This document shows positions 21,827 through 30,759 of a stretch of 64,000 bases of DNA, piece after piece. Source of the DNA: Gemmatimonadota bacterium (GTDB lineage Bacteria; Gemmatimonadota; Gemmatimonadetes; Gemmatimonadales; GWC2-71-9); the NCBI GenBank assembly GCA_016720805.1, contig JADKJZ010000002.1:186001-250000 (forward strand), read 5' to 3'. The notes below the pieces were generated by a model. It searched no databases, was not told the DNA's origin, and saw only the letters and a list, made by a program, of their open reading frames with translations. A program made the translations under genes and the position numbers. How positions within the stretch are numbered: the first letter of the stretch is position 1; the number at the start of each line of letters is the position of its first letter.

Positions 21827-21979
21827 CCGCTCACGATCGCACTCGCTCCCGCCAACTCTCAGATCATCCCTTCGGTGGATGCACCGATCATCGGCGCCGG
21901 CACCATGTCGCAGCCGCTGACCGTGGTGGCACCAGAGGCGCGCGCGGTGACGTTGCAGTTCGATACTGGGATTCGGTGA
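21827..21979 (+). pseudogene. orphan coding remnant without a start
   Basis: After the stop at 21824 an open frame reads IALAPANSQIIPSVDAPIIG then GAGTMSQPLTVVAPEARAVT and ends IR-stop at 21979. Composition is protein-like and the stop falls within the first heptamer of the border element, as for several real genes here. No proper start codon exists (the first ATG is 21906). It may be the tail of a deleted gene. Apart from this and the repeat elements, the 410-bp gap 21812-22221 holds nothing recognisable. Confidence 0.3.
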
Positions 21980-22150
21980 GGACTGAGACTGAGCAGTGAG
22001 GGGTGAGGGGTGAGGGGGCAAACGCCGTCATCCCGAGCGCAGCGAGGGACCTGCGTATTCGCGAATACGCAGGTCCCTCACGTTCTTCGGGATGACAGGC
22101 CCCCCCTCACCCCTCACCTTCCGTCCCGTTCACCATTCACCGTTCACCCA
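21975..22150. repeat. heptamer-arm inverted repeat enclosing a 70-bp palindrome
   Basis: The left arm is GTGAGGG-type heptamers (21975-22016); the right arm is CCTCACC and GTTCACC units (22104-22150). The 70-bp palindromic element 22027-22096 lies between them. It separates the HPF operon from the acyl-CoA dehydrogenase operon. Confidence 0.75.
22027..22096. repeat. 70-bp palindromic dispersed repeat, copy 1
   Basis: The element begins GTCATCCCGAGCG and ends TTCGGGATGAC. Its centre, 22044-22079, is a perfect 36-bp palindrome (GAGGGACCTGCGTATTCG and its complement). A second copy of identical length is at 33704-33773. Confidence 0.85.
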
Positions 22151-22221
22151 TCATCCACCCTACCCTCAAACGTCCCGTCCGGCGATCTTCCGCGCACCTT
22201 TTTCCTTCGAGTTTCGCAGTC

Positions 22222-23364
22222 ATGGATTTCAGTCTGACCCCCGAGCAGGAACAGATCAAGCAGATGGTGCGCGATTTCGCGGCCACCGAGATCCTTCCGC
22301 ACGTGATGGAGTGGGATGAGGCGCAGCACTTCCCGCTCCCCACCGTGAAGGCCCTCGGCGACCTCGGTCTCCTCGGCGCCGTCTTCCCGGAGCAGTACGG
22401 TGGTGCGGCACTCTCCTACATCGACTACGTCAACATCCTCGAGGAGCTGGCCGCAGTGGAATCGGGGATCGCCCTGATCGTCGCCGCGCACAACTCCCTC
22501 GGCATCGGCCACATCAACGTCGCCGGGTCGGACGAGTTGAAGCAGCGCTACCTGCCGAAGCTCACCACCGGTGAGTGGATCGGCTGCTGGGCACTGACCG
22601 AACCGGGTTCCGGCTCCGACGCTTCCGGGATGCACACCGTCGCCGTGCGCGATGGCGATGACTGGATCCTCAACGGGACCAAGAACTTCATCACCAACGC
22701 CACGCACGCGCAGCTCGCCACCGTGCTGGCGGTCACCGATCGCAACGACCAGAAGCACGGCATCACGGCGTTCGCGATCGAGATGAGCACCCCCGGCATC
22801 CGCGCCGGCAAGAAGGAGAACAAGCTCGGCATGCGGATCTCCGACACCGCCGAGCTGATCCTCGAGAATTGCCGGGTGCCGAACGCCAACGTGATCGGCC
22901 AGGTCGGCTACGGCTTCAAGGATGCCATGAAGACGCTCGACGGCGGTCGCATCTCGATCGCCGCGATCGCCCTCGGCATCGCGCGCGGCGCCTACGATGC
23001 GGCCCGCAAGTACGCCTCGGAACGCACCGCGTTCGGGCAGCCGATCGCCGGTTTCCAGGCGATTCAGTTCATGCTCGCCGACATGGCCACGGAAATCGAG
23101 GCGGCGCGCCTCCTCTGCTACAAGGCCGCCACCATGAAGGATGCCGGCGAGCGCGTCACCACCGCCTCGGCGATGGCGAAGTTGTACGCCTCGGAAGTCG
23201 CGGTGCGCGCCACCGAGAAGACGGTGCAGATCTTCGGTGGCTACGGCTTCATCAAGGAGTTCCCCGCCGAGAAGTTCTATCGCGACGTCAAGCTCACGAC
23301 GATCGGCGAGGGCACCTCGGAGATCCAGCGCATGGTGATCGCCCGCGCCATTCTGGCGATGTAA
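22222..23364 (+). CDS. acyl-CoA dehydrogenase
   Basis: The 380-residue flavoprotein shows the three-domain acyl-CoA dehydrogenase pattern: MDFSLTPEQEQIKQMVRDFA at the start, the flavin-contact signature GCWALTEPGSGSDASGM near 120-140, and RTAFGQPIAGFQAIQFMLAD near 270. The C-terminal GEGTSEIQRMVIARAIL has the catalytic Glu position of the short/medium-chain group. It oxidises acyl-CoA to enoyl-CoA, passing electrons to ETF. A DCC thiol oxidoreductase gene follows 6 bp later. Chain-length specificity cannot be read. Confidence 0.93.
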   Translation: MDFSLTPEQEQIKQMVRDFAATEILPHVMEWDEAQHFPLPTVKALGDLGLLGAVFPEQYGGAALSYIDYVNILEELAAVESGIALIVAAHNSLGIGHINVAGSDELKQRYLPKLTTGEWIGCWALTEPGSGSDASGMHTVAVRDGDDWILNGTKNFITNATHAQLATVLAVTDRNDQKHGITAFAIEMSTPGIRAGKKENKLGMRISDTAELILENCRVPNANVIGQVGYGFKDAMKTLDGGRISIAAIALGIARGAYDAARKYASERTAFGQPIAGFQAIQFMLADMATEIEAARLLCYKAATMKDAGERVTTASAMAKLYASEVAVRATEKTVQIFGGYGFIKEFPAEKFYRDVKLTTIGEGTSEIQRMVIARAILAM

Positions 23365-23370
23365 CGCATC

Positions 23371-23799
23371 ATGGTTCCCGGACCGGTGCTGCTCTACGAC
23401 GGCCAGTGCGGCTTCTGCAACAGCACCATCCAGTGGATCCTCCGGCACGATCCGCACGGCTCGCTCCGCTTTGCGCCCCTCGATGGGGTGTTTGGCAAGG
23501 CGCTTCGCGTGCGGCACCCCGAGCTGGCCACCCTCGACTCGTTGATCTGGGTCGTGCCGGGCCACGGCGACACCCCGGAGCGGCTGTTCACCCGTTCCAA
23601 CGCCGCGCTCGAGGTCGTCCGGTACCTCGGCGGCCGTTGGCGACTCGCCGGGCTCGTGGCCATCATTCCCCGCCCGCTCCGCGATGCCGTGTATGACCTG
23701 ATCGCGAAACACCGTCATCGACTCACCCGCGGCGAGCGATGCGTGCTTCCGACCCCGGCCCAACGGGCCCGTTTCCTCCCGGATGGTGCCGATGCGTGA
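23371..23799 (+). CDS. DCC1-like (DUF393) thiol-disulfide oxidoreductase
   Basis: The 142-residue protein contains LLYDGQCGFCNSTIQWILRH at the start, the Cys-x-x-Cys motif of the DCC family, and the later IIPRPLRDAVYDLIAKHRHR helix typical of the same family. It is predicted to catalyse thiol-disulfide exchange in the cytoplasm; substrates are unknown. It lies between an acyl-CoA dehydrogenase and a GH20 gene, overlapping the latter's start by 8 bp. Confidence 0.88.
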   Translation: MVPGPVLLYDGQCGFCNSTIQWILRHDPHGSLRFAPLDGVFGKALRVRHPELATLDSLIWVVPGHGDTPERLFTRSNAALEVVRYLGGRWRLAGLVAIIPRPLRDAVYDLIAKHRHRLTRGERCVLPTPAQRARFLPDGADA

Positions 23800-25996
23800 T
23801 CCTGCCGCCGTGCTCCTCGCCGCCGTGCTGGTCGCGGCCCCGCTCGCCGCGCAGCACCCCGCCACCCGCATCATTCCGAAGATCGAACAGGTTTCGCCTC
23901 GGGCCGGGTCGTGGCGCATCGGCGACACGCTGGTGATCATTGCCACCGATTCGCTGTCGCGCACGGAAGCGCTGCGCTTCGCCGTGACCCAGCTGCGCGA
24001 GGCCAGGCGCGTGGTGCGCGTGGTCGGCACCTCGCAGCCCGCCGCGCTCCGGCTCGCGATCCAGGGCGGGGCGGCCACTGACGAATCGTACGCGATGTAC
24101 GTCGACAGCATCGGCGGATTGATTGCTGCGCCCAGCGTGCAGGGCATCAGGTACGGGCTGCAGACGCTGCGGCAACTGCTCCCGGCGCAGGGCAGCGGTC
24201 GCATCGAGGGCGTCGAGCTGCACGATGCACCCCGCTATCCCTGGCGTGGTGCGATGCTCGACGTGGGGCGCCACACCTTTCCCGTCGCCGACATCTTCCG
24301 CTGGATCGACCTGCTCGAGCGCTACAAGCTGAACGTCTTCCACTGGCACCTCACCGAGGACCAGGGATGGCGGATCGCGATCGACAAATATCCCAAGCTG
24401 ACCAGCATCGGCGCGTTCCGGACCGAGACCGACAGCAGTCGCTACGGCGGCTTCTTCACCAAGGCGGAGATCCGTCAGGTCGTGGCGTATGCGGCGGCAC
24501 GCGGCATCACCGTGGTGCCGGAGATCGAGATGCCGGGCCACGCGCGTGCCGCGATCGCGGCGTACCCCGAGTTGAGCTGCACCGGTGCGCCGCTCCCGGT
24601 CCCCGCCACCTGGGGTGTCTTCGGCGATGTCCTCTGCCCGACCGTCACCACCTTCCGCTTCCTCGAGGGCGTGCTCACCGAAGTGCTTGAGCTCTTCCCG
24701 TCCCACTACATCCATATCGGGGGCGACGAGGTGCCGAAGGATCGCTGGAAGGCATGCACTGAATGCCAGGCGATCATGCGACGCGAGGGGCTCAAGGACG
24801 AACACGAGTTGCAGCGCTGGTTCATCGCACTGATCGGCAGCTGGCTCTCGGAGCGCGGTCGGTCGCTCACCGGCTGGGATGAGATCCTCGACGGCGGACT
24901 GCCGAAGGGCGCCACCGTGCAGGCGTGGCAGGGCAGTGACCGCATCGCCGCGGGACTCGCGGCCGGCGCCGATGTGATCGCCTCACCCTCGGAGTGGGTC
25001 TATCTCAATCGTCCCGCCAATGAACTGCCGCTCGCGCGCGTGCTGCAGTTCGACCCCTCCGCCAACCTCGGCACCGTGGCCGGGCCGGGGAAGTTGCTCG
25101 GCGGCGAGGCACCACTCTGGACCGAACATGTGACCTCGCCGGCCAACGTGGAGTTGATGTGGCTGCCGCGATTGCTCGGCTTCGCCGAGACGATGTGGCG
25201 CGGACCGGCGGAGATCACGGAATTTCAGGCGCGCCTGGATGGCGGGGAACTCGCGCGGCTCGCTCGCGCCGGCTACGCCATCGGCCCGGCCGACGAGGAC
25301 CTGCTCCGGATCGCGTTCGACTGGGACAGCGCCGCGGGCGGACTGCGCGTGCGCACCACGTCCGTCCCGGGCGTGACGGTTGCGATGCGACGCGCCGACA
25401 GCCAGACCTTCGCCGACGTCGCCGACGGCGCCCTCTTCAAGGGACGCGGCGAGTGGATCATCGAGGGGCGCTACGACGGTCGGATGGTGCGCGAACCCCG
25501 CCGGGTCACCATGGTGTCGCATCTCGCCGTCGGCAAGCCGGTGCAAATCGCCCGACCTGCCGACCCCAAGTACCCCGGCACTGGCAACTTTACGCTCACC
25601 GACGGCGTGCAGGGGAGCGCCTTCGCCGACGGCTTCTGGAATGGCTGGTTGGGGATGGACGTCGATGCCACCATCGACCTCGGCGTCGCCATGCCGGTCA
25701 AGTCGGTCGTGGTCTCCATGCTCGAGGAGGTCCGGTCGTGGATCCTCCTGCCGAAGGAAATCCGCGTCTCGGTCTCGGAAGATGGTGTCCGGTGGGAAGA
25801 TGGCGGTGTGCGGTCGGTGCAACAGGAGGTCACGCCGGATGGCCGGTCGCGGCCGCGCATCACCCTTCCGCTGCCGCCGGCGACGCGCGCGCGCTACATC
25901 CGGGTCGTCGCCATCAACGGCGGGCGGCTCCCCCGTTGGCACAGCGGCGCAGGCGAAGCATCGTGGGTCTTCCTCGATGAAATCGAGGTCCACTGA
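23792..25996 (+). CDS. GH20 beta-N-acetylhexosaminidase with C-terminal discoidin-like domain
   Basis: ATG 23792 gives a clear signal peptide (MRDPAAVLLAAVLVAAPLAA); a second ATG at 23783 is nine bases earlier. The 734-residue enzyme has a GH20b N-terminal domain, then the catalytic barrel with YPWRGAMLDVGRHTFPV, FHWHLTEDQGWR, EIEMPGHARAAIA and HIGGDEVPKDRW, the last holding the Asp-Glu catalytic pair. A C-terminal beta-sandwich (about 590-734) resembles an F5/8 type C carbohydrate-binding module. It should release terminal GlcNAc/GalNAc from chitin or glycans outside the cytoplasm. A second GH20 is at 30760. Confidence 0.92.
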   Translation: MRDPAAVLLAAVLVAAPLAAQHPATRIIPKIEQVSPRAGSWRIGDTLVIIATDSLSRTEALRFAVTQLREARRVVRVVGTSQPAALRLAIQGGAATDESYAMYVDSIGGLIAAPSVQGIRYGLQTLRQLLPAQGSGRIEGVELHDAPRYPWRGAMLDVGRHTFPVADIFRWIDLLERYKLNVFHWHLTEDQGWRIAIDKYPKLTSIGAFRTETDSSRYGGFFTKAEIRQVVAYAAARGITVVPEIEMPGHARAAIAAYPELSCTGAPLPVPATWGVFGDVLCPTVTTFRFLEGVLTEVLELFPSHYIHIGGDEVPKDRWKACTECQAIMRREGLKDEHELQRWFIALIGSWLSERGRSLTGWDEILDGGLPKGATVQAWQGSDRIAAGLAAGADVIASPSEWVYLNRPANELPLARVLQFDPSANLGTVAGPGKLLGGEAPLWTEHVTSPANVELMWLPRLLGFAETMWRGPAEITEFQARLDGGELARLARAGYAIGPADEDLLRIAFDWDSAAGGLRVRTTSVPGVTVAMRRADSQTFADVADGALFKGRGEWIIEGRYDGRMVREPRRVTMVSHLAVGKPVQIARPADPKYPGTGNFTLTDGVQGSAFADGFWNGWLGMDVDATIDLGVAMPVKSVVVSMLEEVRSWILLPKEIRVSVSEDGVRWEDGGVRSVQQEVTPDGRSRPRITLPLPPATRARYIRVVAINGGRLPRWHSGAGEASWVFLDEIEVH

Positions 25997-26103
25997 CCCT
26001 GGCCCTACAGGCACGCTCCTTGAAGACGATACTGGCTTATTCGCTGCCGCTCCGACGGGAGGCTCCCCGGCAGCTTCAGCAACGTCTTCCTGGAGATACC
26101 CTC

Positions 26104-26484
26104 ATGACCATCGCCCTTCGCCAACGCGTCTCGCACGCGGGCATGGTCGGTCTCGTCGCCGCCGTCCTGGCAGTGTCGATCCAGTACTTCGTCGCGTTCC
26201 CGGTCGGCAACCAGCCCAATTGGCTGGCGCTCTTGAGCGCCGCCGCCGCCGCACCCTCCGCCTACATCATCGTCCCCATCCGCGCCCCGATCGAAGGGTG
26301 GATTCAGATGGAAGTCGGCGGCACCTCGCTCCGTGAAGCGACCACGCCGTTCGGTCCAGCGCTCCGCGCCGGGACGGATGACTTTCTCCTGATCGCGCTG
26401 GGGACCATCATCATGGTGGGGATCGTGGCGTATCTGGCGGAGGGAGTGCAGGAGATGGTCACGGAAAGAGGTGGGCGCAGGTGA
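26104..26484 (+). CDS. three-helix membrane protein, hypothetical
   Basis: ATG 26104 with an upstream GGAG was chosen over the longer frame from 26020, whose extra residues are not hydrophobic. The 126-residue protein has three membrane helices (about 15-33, 42-60, 95-115). No family recognised. Its stop codon TGA is within the first unit of the heptamer repeat, converging on the CutC gene. Confidence 0.55.
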   Translation: MTIALRQRVSHAGMVGLVAAVLAVSIQYFVAFPVGNQPNWLALLSAAAAAPSAYIIVPIRAPIEGWIQMEVGGTSLREATTPFGPALRAGTDDFLLIALGTIIMVGIVAYLAEGVQEMVTERGGRR

Positions 26485-26610
26485 ACGGTGAGCAAGGTGA
26501 GACGTGAAACGTGAAAGGTGAAACGGAGCCGAACCTGGCACCCGTTTCACCTCTTACGTTTCACCTCGTGCGGCCATCGGCCGCGCCCCGTTCACCGTTC
26601 ACCGTTCACC
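26480..26610. repeat. heptamer-arm inverted repeat between convergent genes
   Basis: The left arm (26480-26526) has units such as GTGAACG and ACGTGAA; the right arm (26541-26610) has GTTTCAC and GTTCACC units. Both flanking genes (26104-26484 plus, 26592-27347 minus) end inside the arms, each using TGA supplied by the repeat. Confidence 0.8.
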
Positions 26611-27347
26611 CTCCCCACAATCTCCCTAATCCTCGCTGCATCCGTCACCATCCTGATCGACTCATCCTCCGGCCAGTTCTTTCGAAACGGCACCGGCTGC
26701 GGATTGAACGACATCGTCTCGTGCAACGGCGCGGTGCCGCGCACGTGGATCTCGTGCACGCCGGTGGCGGCGATGAGCTCGGCGGCATTGTGCTCGTCGA
26801 CGCTACCACCTGCCATGATCGAGATGCGGCCTGCCGCCTGCTGCACGGCGGCGGCGAGGTTCGCGCGACCATCCCAGGCGTTCTCGCGCTGGCCCGACGA
26901 CAGGACGCGCTGGACGCCGAGGCGGATGAGCGTCTCGAGCGCGCCGACGGGATCGCGGCAGACATCCCACGCCCGGTGGAAGGTGAGCGGCAGACCGTCC
27001 GCCGCTTCCTTCCACGCCAGCACCGCGGCTTCGTCGACGTCACCCTCGGGAGTGAGCGCACCGATCACGATGCCGTGCACACCACACGCTCGGGCATGGG
27101 CCACGTCCGCCGTCATGATGGCAATTTCGTCGGCATCGTAGATGAATGAGCCGCCGCGGAGCCGGATGATCGGGAAGACCGGAATGCGGAGCGCATTCAC
27201 CGCGGCCACGAGCACTCCGTGGCTCGGCGTGGTGCCCGCGTCGGCGAGATTGTCGCAGAGTTCGACGCGATGCGCCCCGCCGCGCTCGGCCTCGATGGCC
27301 GAGGCGACGCTGTCGACGCAGGCTTCGATGGTGATCAGAGCGACCAC
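26592..27347 (-). CDS. cutC: CutC family protein
   Basis: The start is GTG 27347 (or CTG 27338), overlapping the oxidoreductase stop by 13 bp, giving about 251 residues. The TIM-barrel protein shows ITIEACVDSVASAIEAERGG, RVELCDNLADAGTTPSHG, IRLRGGSFIYDADEIAIM and HRAWDVCRDPVGALETL, all typical of CutC. The family was linked to copper tolerance, but its biochemical role is unsettled; the placement here with sugar genes favours a carbohydrate link. The last residues VNGER are encoded by the heptamer repeat. Confidence 0.88.
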   Translation of the reverse strand: MVALITIEACVDSVASAIEAERGGAHRVELCDNLADAGTTPSHGVLVAAVNALRIPVFPIIRLRGGSFIYDADEIAIMTADVAHARACGVHGIVIGALTPEGDVDEAAVLAWKEAADGLPLTFHRAWDVCRDPVGALETLIRLGVQRVLSSGQRENAWDGRANLAAAVQQAAGRISIMAGGSVDEHNAAELIAATGVHEIHVRGTAPLHETMSFNPQPVPFRKNWPEDESIRMVTDAARIREIVGRVNGER

Positions 27348-28663
27348 CCCGCGCGGTAGGTCGGCGTGATCCACTCCGGCGGCAGCGGCGTCTTGATCAC
27401 GCCCTCGGGCGAGATCTCGATGATCCGCCCCGAGCGCACCGCGAGGCAGCCGTAGAGGACCATCTCGGTGAGCGGCCCCGAGTAGTCGACGAAGTTGGAG
27501 AGCGGCGCCGGGCCTTTCCCCATGATTGCGTTGATCCACTCGGCGTAGGCACCGGGCGAGCGCGCATAGGTCGGCTTCGGCGGCGTCTTGACCCACTGCT
27601 CGTGGCGCTTCGGATTCAGGATCCGGAGCGAATCGCCGTAGGCATCGGCGACCATCGCCCCGTCGGTGCCGACCCACATCTGACCACCCACCTCGCCGAT
27701 CGGCCACTGATCCTTGTCGCCAAGCTCGGCGGGGCGGGCCGGCCAGATCGAGCCATCGCGCCAGACCACCTTGACTGCCGGGCGCTTCGCGGTGGCCGGG
27801 AAGTCGTACTGCACTCGTGACTGCTTCGGCGCCGTCTCTTCGAACATCTGGCTCGACTCGGGCGTGATGCGCGCCGGATTGCGGAGGTCGAACGCCCAGA
27901 AGGCGGCATCCATGGCGTGGCAGGCAATGTCGCCGAGCGCGCCGGTGCCGTAGTCCCACCAGCCACGCCACTTGAACGGCGCGTACACGGGCGAGTAGGG
28001 ACGTTCGGCCGCCGGACCCTGCCAGAGATTCCAGTCGAAGGTCGGATGTGGATTGTGCGCCTCGGTCGGACGGTCGAGCCCCTGCGGCCACACCGGACGA
28101 TTGGTCCAGTAGTGAATCTCGCGGATCTCGCCGATCAGGCCGGCCTCGTACGCCTCGCGGATGATCCGCGTGCCGGCACCGGCATGGAACTGGTTGCCCA
28201 TCTGCGTCGCGACCTTCCGCACCTTCGCCTCGGCGACCAGCGCGCGAACCTCGTGCATCGTTCGCGTCATCGGCTTCTGCGTGAACACCGGCTTGTTGAG
28301 CTTGAGTGCCGCCATCGTCGCCACGGCGTGCGTGTGGTCCGGCGTCGACACCGAGACGGCGTCGATCTCGTTTCCCATCGTCGCCAGCATCTCGCGGTAA
28401 TCCTTGAACTGCTTGGCGTCGGGGTAGCGCGCAAACGACTTCGCTCCCGACCGCCAGTCGACATCACAGAGCGCTGCGACCGACGCGCCAGCCTTCACCA
28501 TCTCGGTGATGTCGGACTCGCCCTTGCCGCCGATGCCGATCGACGCGAGTCGCACCATATCGCTCGGTGCCGTGAAGCCGCGGCCGAGCACATGCCGCGG
28601 CACGATGTGGAAGGCGGCGCCAACAGCGGCGGCGGATTTCAGAACTGAGCGACGAGTTGGCAT
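27335..28663 (-). CDS. Gfo/Idh/MocA family oxidoreductase, TAT-exported
   Basis: The 442-residue protein starts with a twin-arginine type signal (PTRRSVLKSAAAVGAAFHIV), then an NAD-binding Rossmann domain (VRLASIGIGGKGESDI near 40) and the conserved KPMTRTMHEVRALVAEA lysine region with the catalytic Lys. The family oxidises sugar hydroxyls, often at C3, using tightly bound NAD(P). It shares the PRHVLGRGFTAPSD block with the paralogue at 35120-36622. It is translationally coupled to cutC. Probably acts in the periplasm on sugars released by the nearby GH20 enzymes (inference). Confidence 0.9.
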   Translation of the reverse strand: MPTRRSVLKSAAAVGAAFHIVPRHVLGRGFTAPSDMVRLASIGIGGKGESDITEMVKAGASVAALCDVDWRSGAKSFARYPDAKQFKDYREMLATMGNEIDAVSVSTPDHTHAVATMAALKLNKPVFTQKPMTRTMHEVRALVAEAKVRKVATQMGNQFHAGAGTRIIREAYEAGLIGEIREIHYWTNRPVWPQGLDRPTEAHNPHPTFDWNLWQGPAAERPYSPVYAPFKWRGWWDYGTGALGDIACHAMDAAFWAFDLRNPARITPESSQMFEETAPKQSRVQYDFPATAKRPAVKVVWRDGSIWPARPAELGDKDQWPIGEVGGQMWVGTDGAMVADAYGDSLRILNPKRHEQWVKTPPKPTYARSPGAYAEWINAIMGKGPAPLSNFVDYSGPLTEMVLYGCLAVRSGRIIEISPEGVIKTPLPPEWITPTYRAGWSL

Positions 28664-28677
28664 GTCGGGCCTCGGTA

Positions 28678-28787
28678 GGAGGATGATGGATGATGGATGA
28701 TGGATGATGGATGATGGATGATGGATGCCAGCACCCCATCACTCCTCGTCCCGCATCCACCATCGATCATCCATCATCCATCATCCA
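28678..28787. repeat. heptamer-arm inverted repeat (GGATGAT/ATCATCC)
   Basis: The left arm has about seven GGATGAT units (28678-28725); the right arm has ATCATCC units (28754-28787). It separates the Gfo/Idh start from the transporter stop, which lies two bases from the right arm. Confidence 0.85.
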
Positions 28788-28788
28788 A

Positions 28789-29982
28789 TCAATGCGCTTC
28801 CACGACCGTCTTCGGCTTGAACGCCACCGCAAAAATCACAAAGATCACCACTGCCCCCAACGCCGGAATCTTCCAGATGGCGGTCCAGTCGTGGGTGCCG
28901 TCGGCGAGCTTGTGCGCGTCGACGATCCGTCCCGAGAGCCAGGAGCCGGCGAAGTTGCCGAAGCCGAGCGTGACCAGCGCGATGAAGCCCTGCGCGGCGG
29001 CGCGCACCTTCGGGCCGGCCTGCTGGTCGACGTAGATCTGACCCGAGACGAAGAAGAAGTCGTAGCAGACGCCGTGCAGCAGCAGGCCGGCATAGAGCAG
29101 CCACACCTTGGCGTCGGCGTTGCCGTAGGCAAAGGCGTAGTAACGCGCGGCCCAGGCGGCCATTGCCACCAGCAGGATCGTCTTGATGCCGTGCTTCCGG
29201 AGCAGTACCCCGATGAAGAGCATGAAGAAGACTTCGCTCATCTGCCCCATCGTCATCTTGCCCGCAGCGCTCGCCACCCCGATCTCGTTGAGGAAGGGAT
29301 TGGCGAAAGCGTAGTAGAACTGGAGCGGGATGCAGAGCAGGAACGAGCCGAACAGGAAGACGGTGAACGACCGGTCCTTCATCAGCGCCAGGGCATCGAT
29401 CCCGGCGGCGTCACGCCACGAGAAGGGCTTTCCCTTGCTCGGCGGCGGCGTGTGCGGAAGCAGGAAGGAGAAGAGGCCGAGGGCCACCGAGGCCATCGCC
29501 GCAATGCGGATCGGCGTGGCCGTGGCGTCGACACCGAGCTTGCCGAGCAGCAGCCCGACGGCGATCCAGCCGATCGTGCCGAGGACGCGGATCGATCCGA
29601 ACTCGGCGGCAGGGTCCTTCAGGTGGCTCATCGACAGCGAATTGGTCAGCGCGAGCGTCGGCATGTAACAGAGGGCGTAGAGCAACATCCCGATGTACAT
29701 CGAGTCGAAGGTGCTCAACGTCGAGACATAATAAAGCAACGCCGCCCCGATCAGGTGGAGGGCGGCGAGCATCTTCTCGGTGGGAAGGAAGCGGTCGGCG
29801 ATCGTGCCGAGGCCGAAGGGCGTCACGATCGCGGCGATCGCGGTGGTGCCGTACATCAGGCCGATCTGTGCACCCTCGAACTTCAGCGTCTGGCCGAGGT
29901 AGGTGCCGAGGGTGACGGCCCAGCTCCCCCAGATGAAATACTGGAGGAACATCATGATTTGGAGCCGGAGGCGAGTGCTCAC
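28789..29982 (-). CDS. MFS transporter, nucleoside:H+ symporter (NupG-like) family
   Basis: GTG 29982 overlaps the upstream stop as GTGA and has GGGAG nine bases before it, giving 397 residues. The protein has twelve predicted helices, starting RLRLQIMMFLQYFIWGSWAV, with FEGAQIGLMYGTTAIAAIV and FGSIRVLGTIGWIAVGLLLG typical of the Nuc_H_symport branch. Members of this branch in sugar-degradation clusters often carry glycosides or monosaccharides rather than nucleosides. It is coupled to the DUF1080 gene, supporting uptake of the hydrolysis product. Confidence 0.88.
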   Translation of the reverse strand: MSTRLRLQIMMFLQYFIWGSWAVTLGTYLGQTLKFEGAQIGLMYGTTAIAAIVTPFGLGTIADRFLPTEKMLAALHLIGAALLYYVSTLSTFDSMYIGMLLYALCYMPTLALTNSLSMSHLKDPAAEFGSIRVLGTIGWIAVGLLLGKLGVDATATPIRIAAMASVALGLFSFLLPHTPPPSKGKPFSWRDAAGIDALALMKDRSFTVFLFGSFLLCIPLQFYYAFANPFLNEIGVASAAGKMTMGQMSEVFFMLFIGVLLRKHGIKTILLVAMAAWAARYYAFAYGNADAKVWLLYAGLLLHGVCYDFFFVSGQIYVDQQAGPKVRAAAQGFIALVTLGFGNFAGSWLSGRIVDAHKLADGTHDWTAIWKIPALGAVVIFVIFAVAFKPKTVVEAH

Positions 29983-30716
29983 TTGATCTCCCGGATCTTG
30001 ATGTTGCGGTACCAGATGGTGTTGCCGTGTTCCTGCAGGCCGATGCTCCCCTTCCGCGCCAGGCCATACGTGGGCCACTGCGCAAACTTGGTCTTGCTCA
30101 CCGCCGCCTTGAAGGCGCGCGAATCGAAGTCGACCTGGTCGGCGATCTTGGTCCCATTGAACCACGTCTCGACGATCGAGCCATGCGTCATGATCCGCAT
30201 GGTATTCCATTCGCCGAGCGGCTTCACGAGGTCGGGGGCCGCAGGCGCCAGGCCATACAAGGCACCGGCCGACGTGAGCGGCGAGAGGCCGTCGCGGTGG
30301 CCGATGTTGTCGAGCACCTGGATTTCCGGGGCGTTCTCGTAGACCACTTCGGTCCCTTCAGTGGCCCAGAAGAAGATGCCGCTGTTGCCCTTCGATTCGA
30401 TCTTCCACTCGAGCACCAGCTCGAACGAATCGAACTGCTTGTCGGTCATGATGTCGCCGGTGGTGGCGGTCTTCACCATCATCCCGTCCTTCGCTTCCCA
30501 CCCGGTCATCTGCCCCGGCTTCTGGTAGAGGTGCCAGCCCTTCATGCTCTTCCCGTCGAAGAGCAGCGTCCAACCGGCCTGCTTCTCGGCGGCGGTCAGG
30601 GTGTTCGGGGTGGCATGCATGGCGCTCATGTCATGTTGGGCGTGGGCGGTTGCCGCACCGGCAACCATCGCCACGGCGCAGGAAACGAGCACGCGAGCAG
30701 GCGCGCGTCGGAACAT
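29979..30716 (-). CDS. DUF1080 (3-keto-disaccharide hydrolase-type) secreted protein
   Basis: ATG 30716 starts a signal peptide (MFRRAPARVLVSCAVAMVAG..AHAQ). The 245-residue protein shows GWTLLFDGKSMKGWHLYQKP, FDSFELVLEWKIESKGNSG, IFFWATEGTEVVYENAPEIQ and WNTMRIMTHGSIVETWFNGT, the concanavalin-like pattern of PF06439. The family includes enzymes hydrolysing 3-keto-glycosides formed by Gfo/Idh oxidoreductases. Its position between GH20 and a transporter suits that pathway. Cellular location is probably periplasmic. Confidence 0.88.
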   Translation of the reverse strand: MFRRAPARVLVSCAVAMVAGAATAHAQHDMSAMHATPNTLTAAEKQAGWTLLFDGKSMKGWHLYQKPGQMTGWEAKDGMMVKTATTGDIMTDKQFDSFELVLEWKIESKGNSGIFFWATEGTEVVYENAPEIQVLDNIGHRDGLSPLTSAGALYGLAPAAPDLVKPLGEWNTMRIMTHGSIVETWFNGTKIADQVDFDSRAFKAAVSKTKFAQWPTYGLARKGSIGLQEHGNTIWYRNIKIREIK

Positions 30717-30759
30717 CGGCTGGCCTCGGAGCAAAGGGGAGTGGAGGGAACCCCGAAGC

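Noticed and set aside
22144..24204. 686-codon open frame on the minus strand across the acyl-CoA dehydrogenase
   Set aside because: It is antisense to two well-identified genes, rich in Arg/His/Gly/Asp from GC-rich codons, and contains no recognisable domain. The same applies to the long antisense frames at 28711-30342, 30544-32808 and 40989-42956.
27348..28091. Long N-terminal extension of CutC
   Set aside because: The upstream part of this frame lies within the Gfo/Idh gene in another frame and is low-complexity. CutC homology begins at about 27347.
28678..28787. CRISPR-like repeats
   Set aside because: Units are 7 bp, contiguous, without spacers, and inverted in two arms. No cas gene is present.
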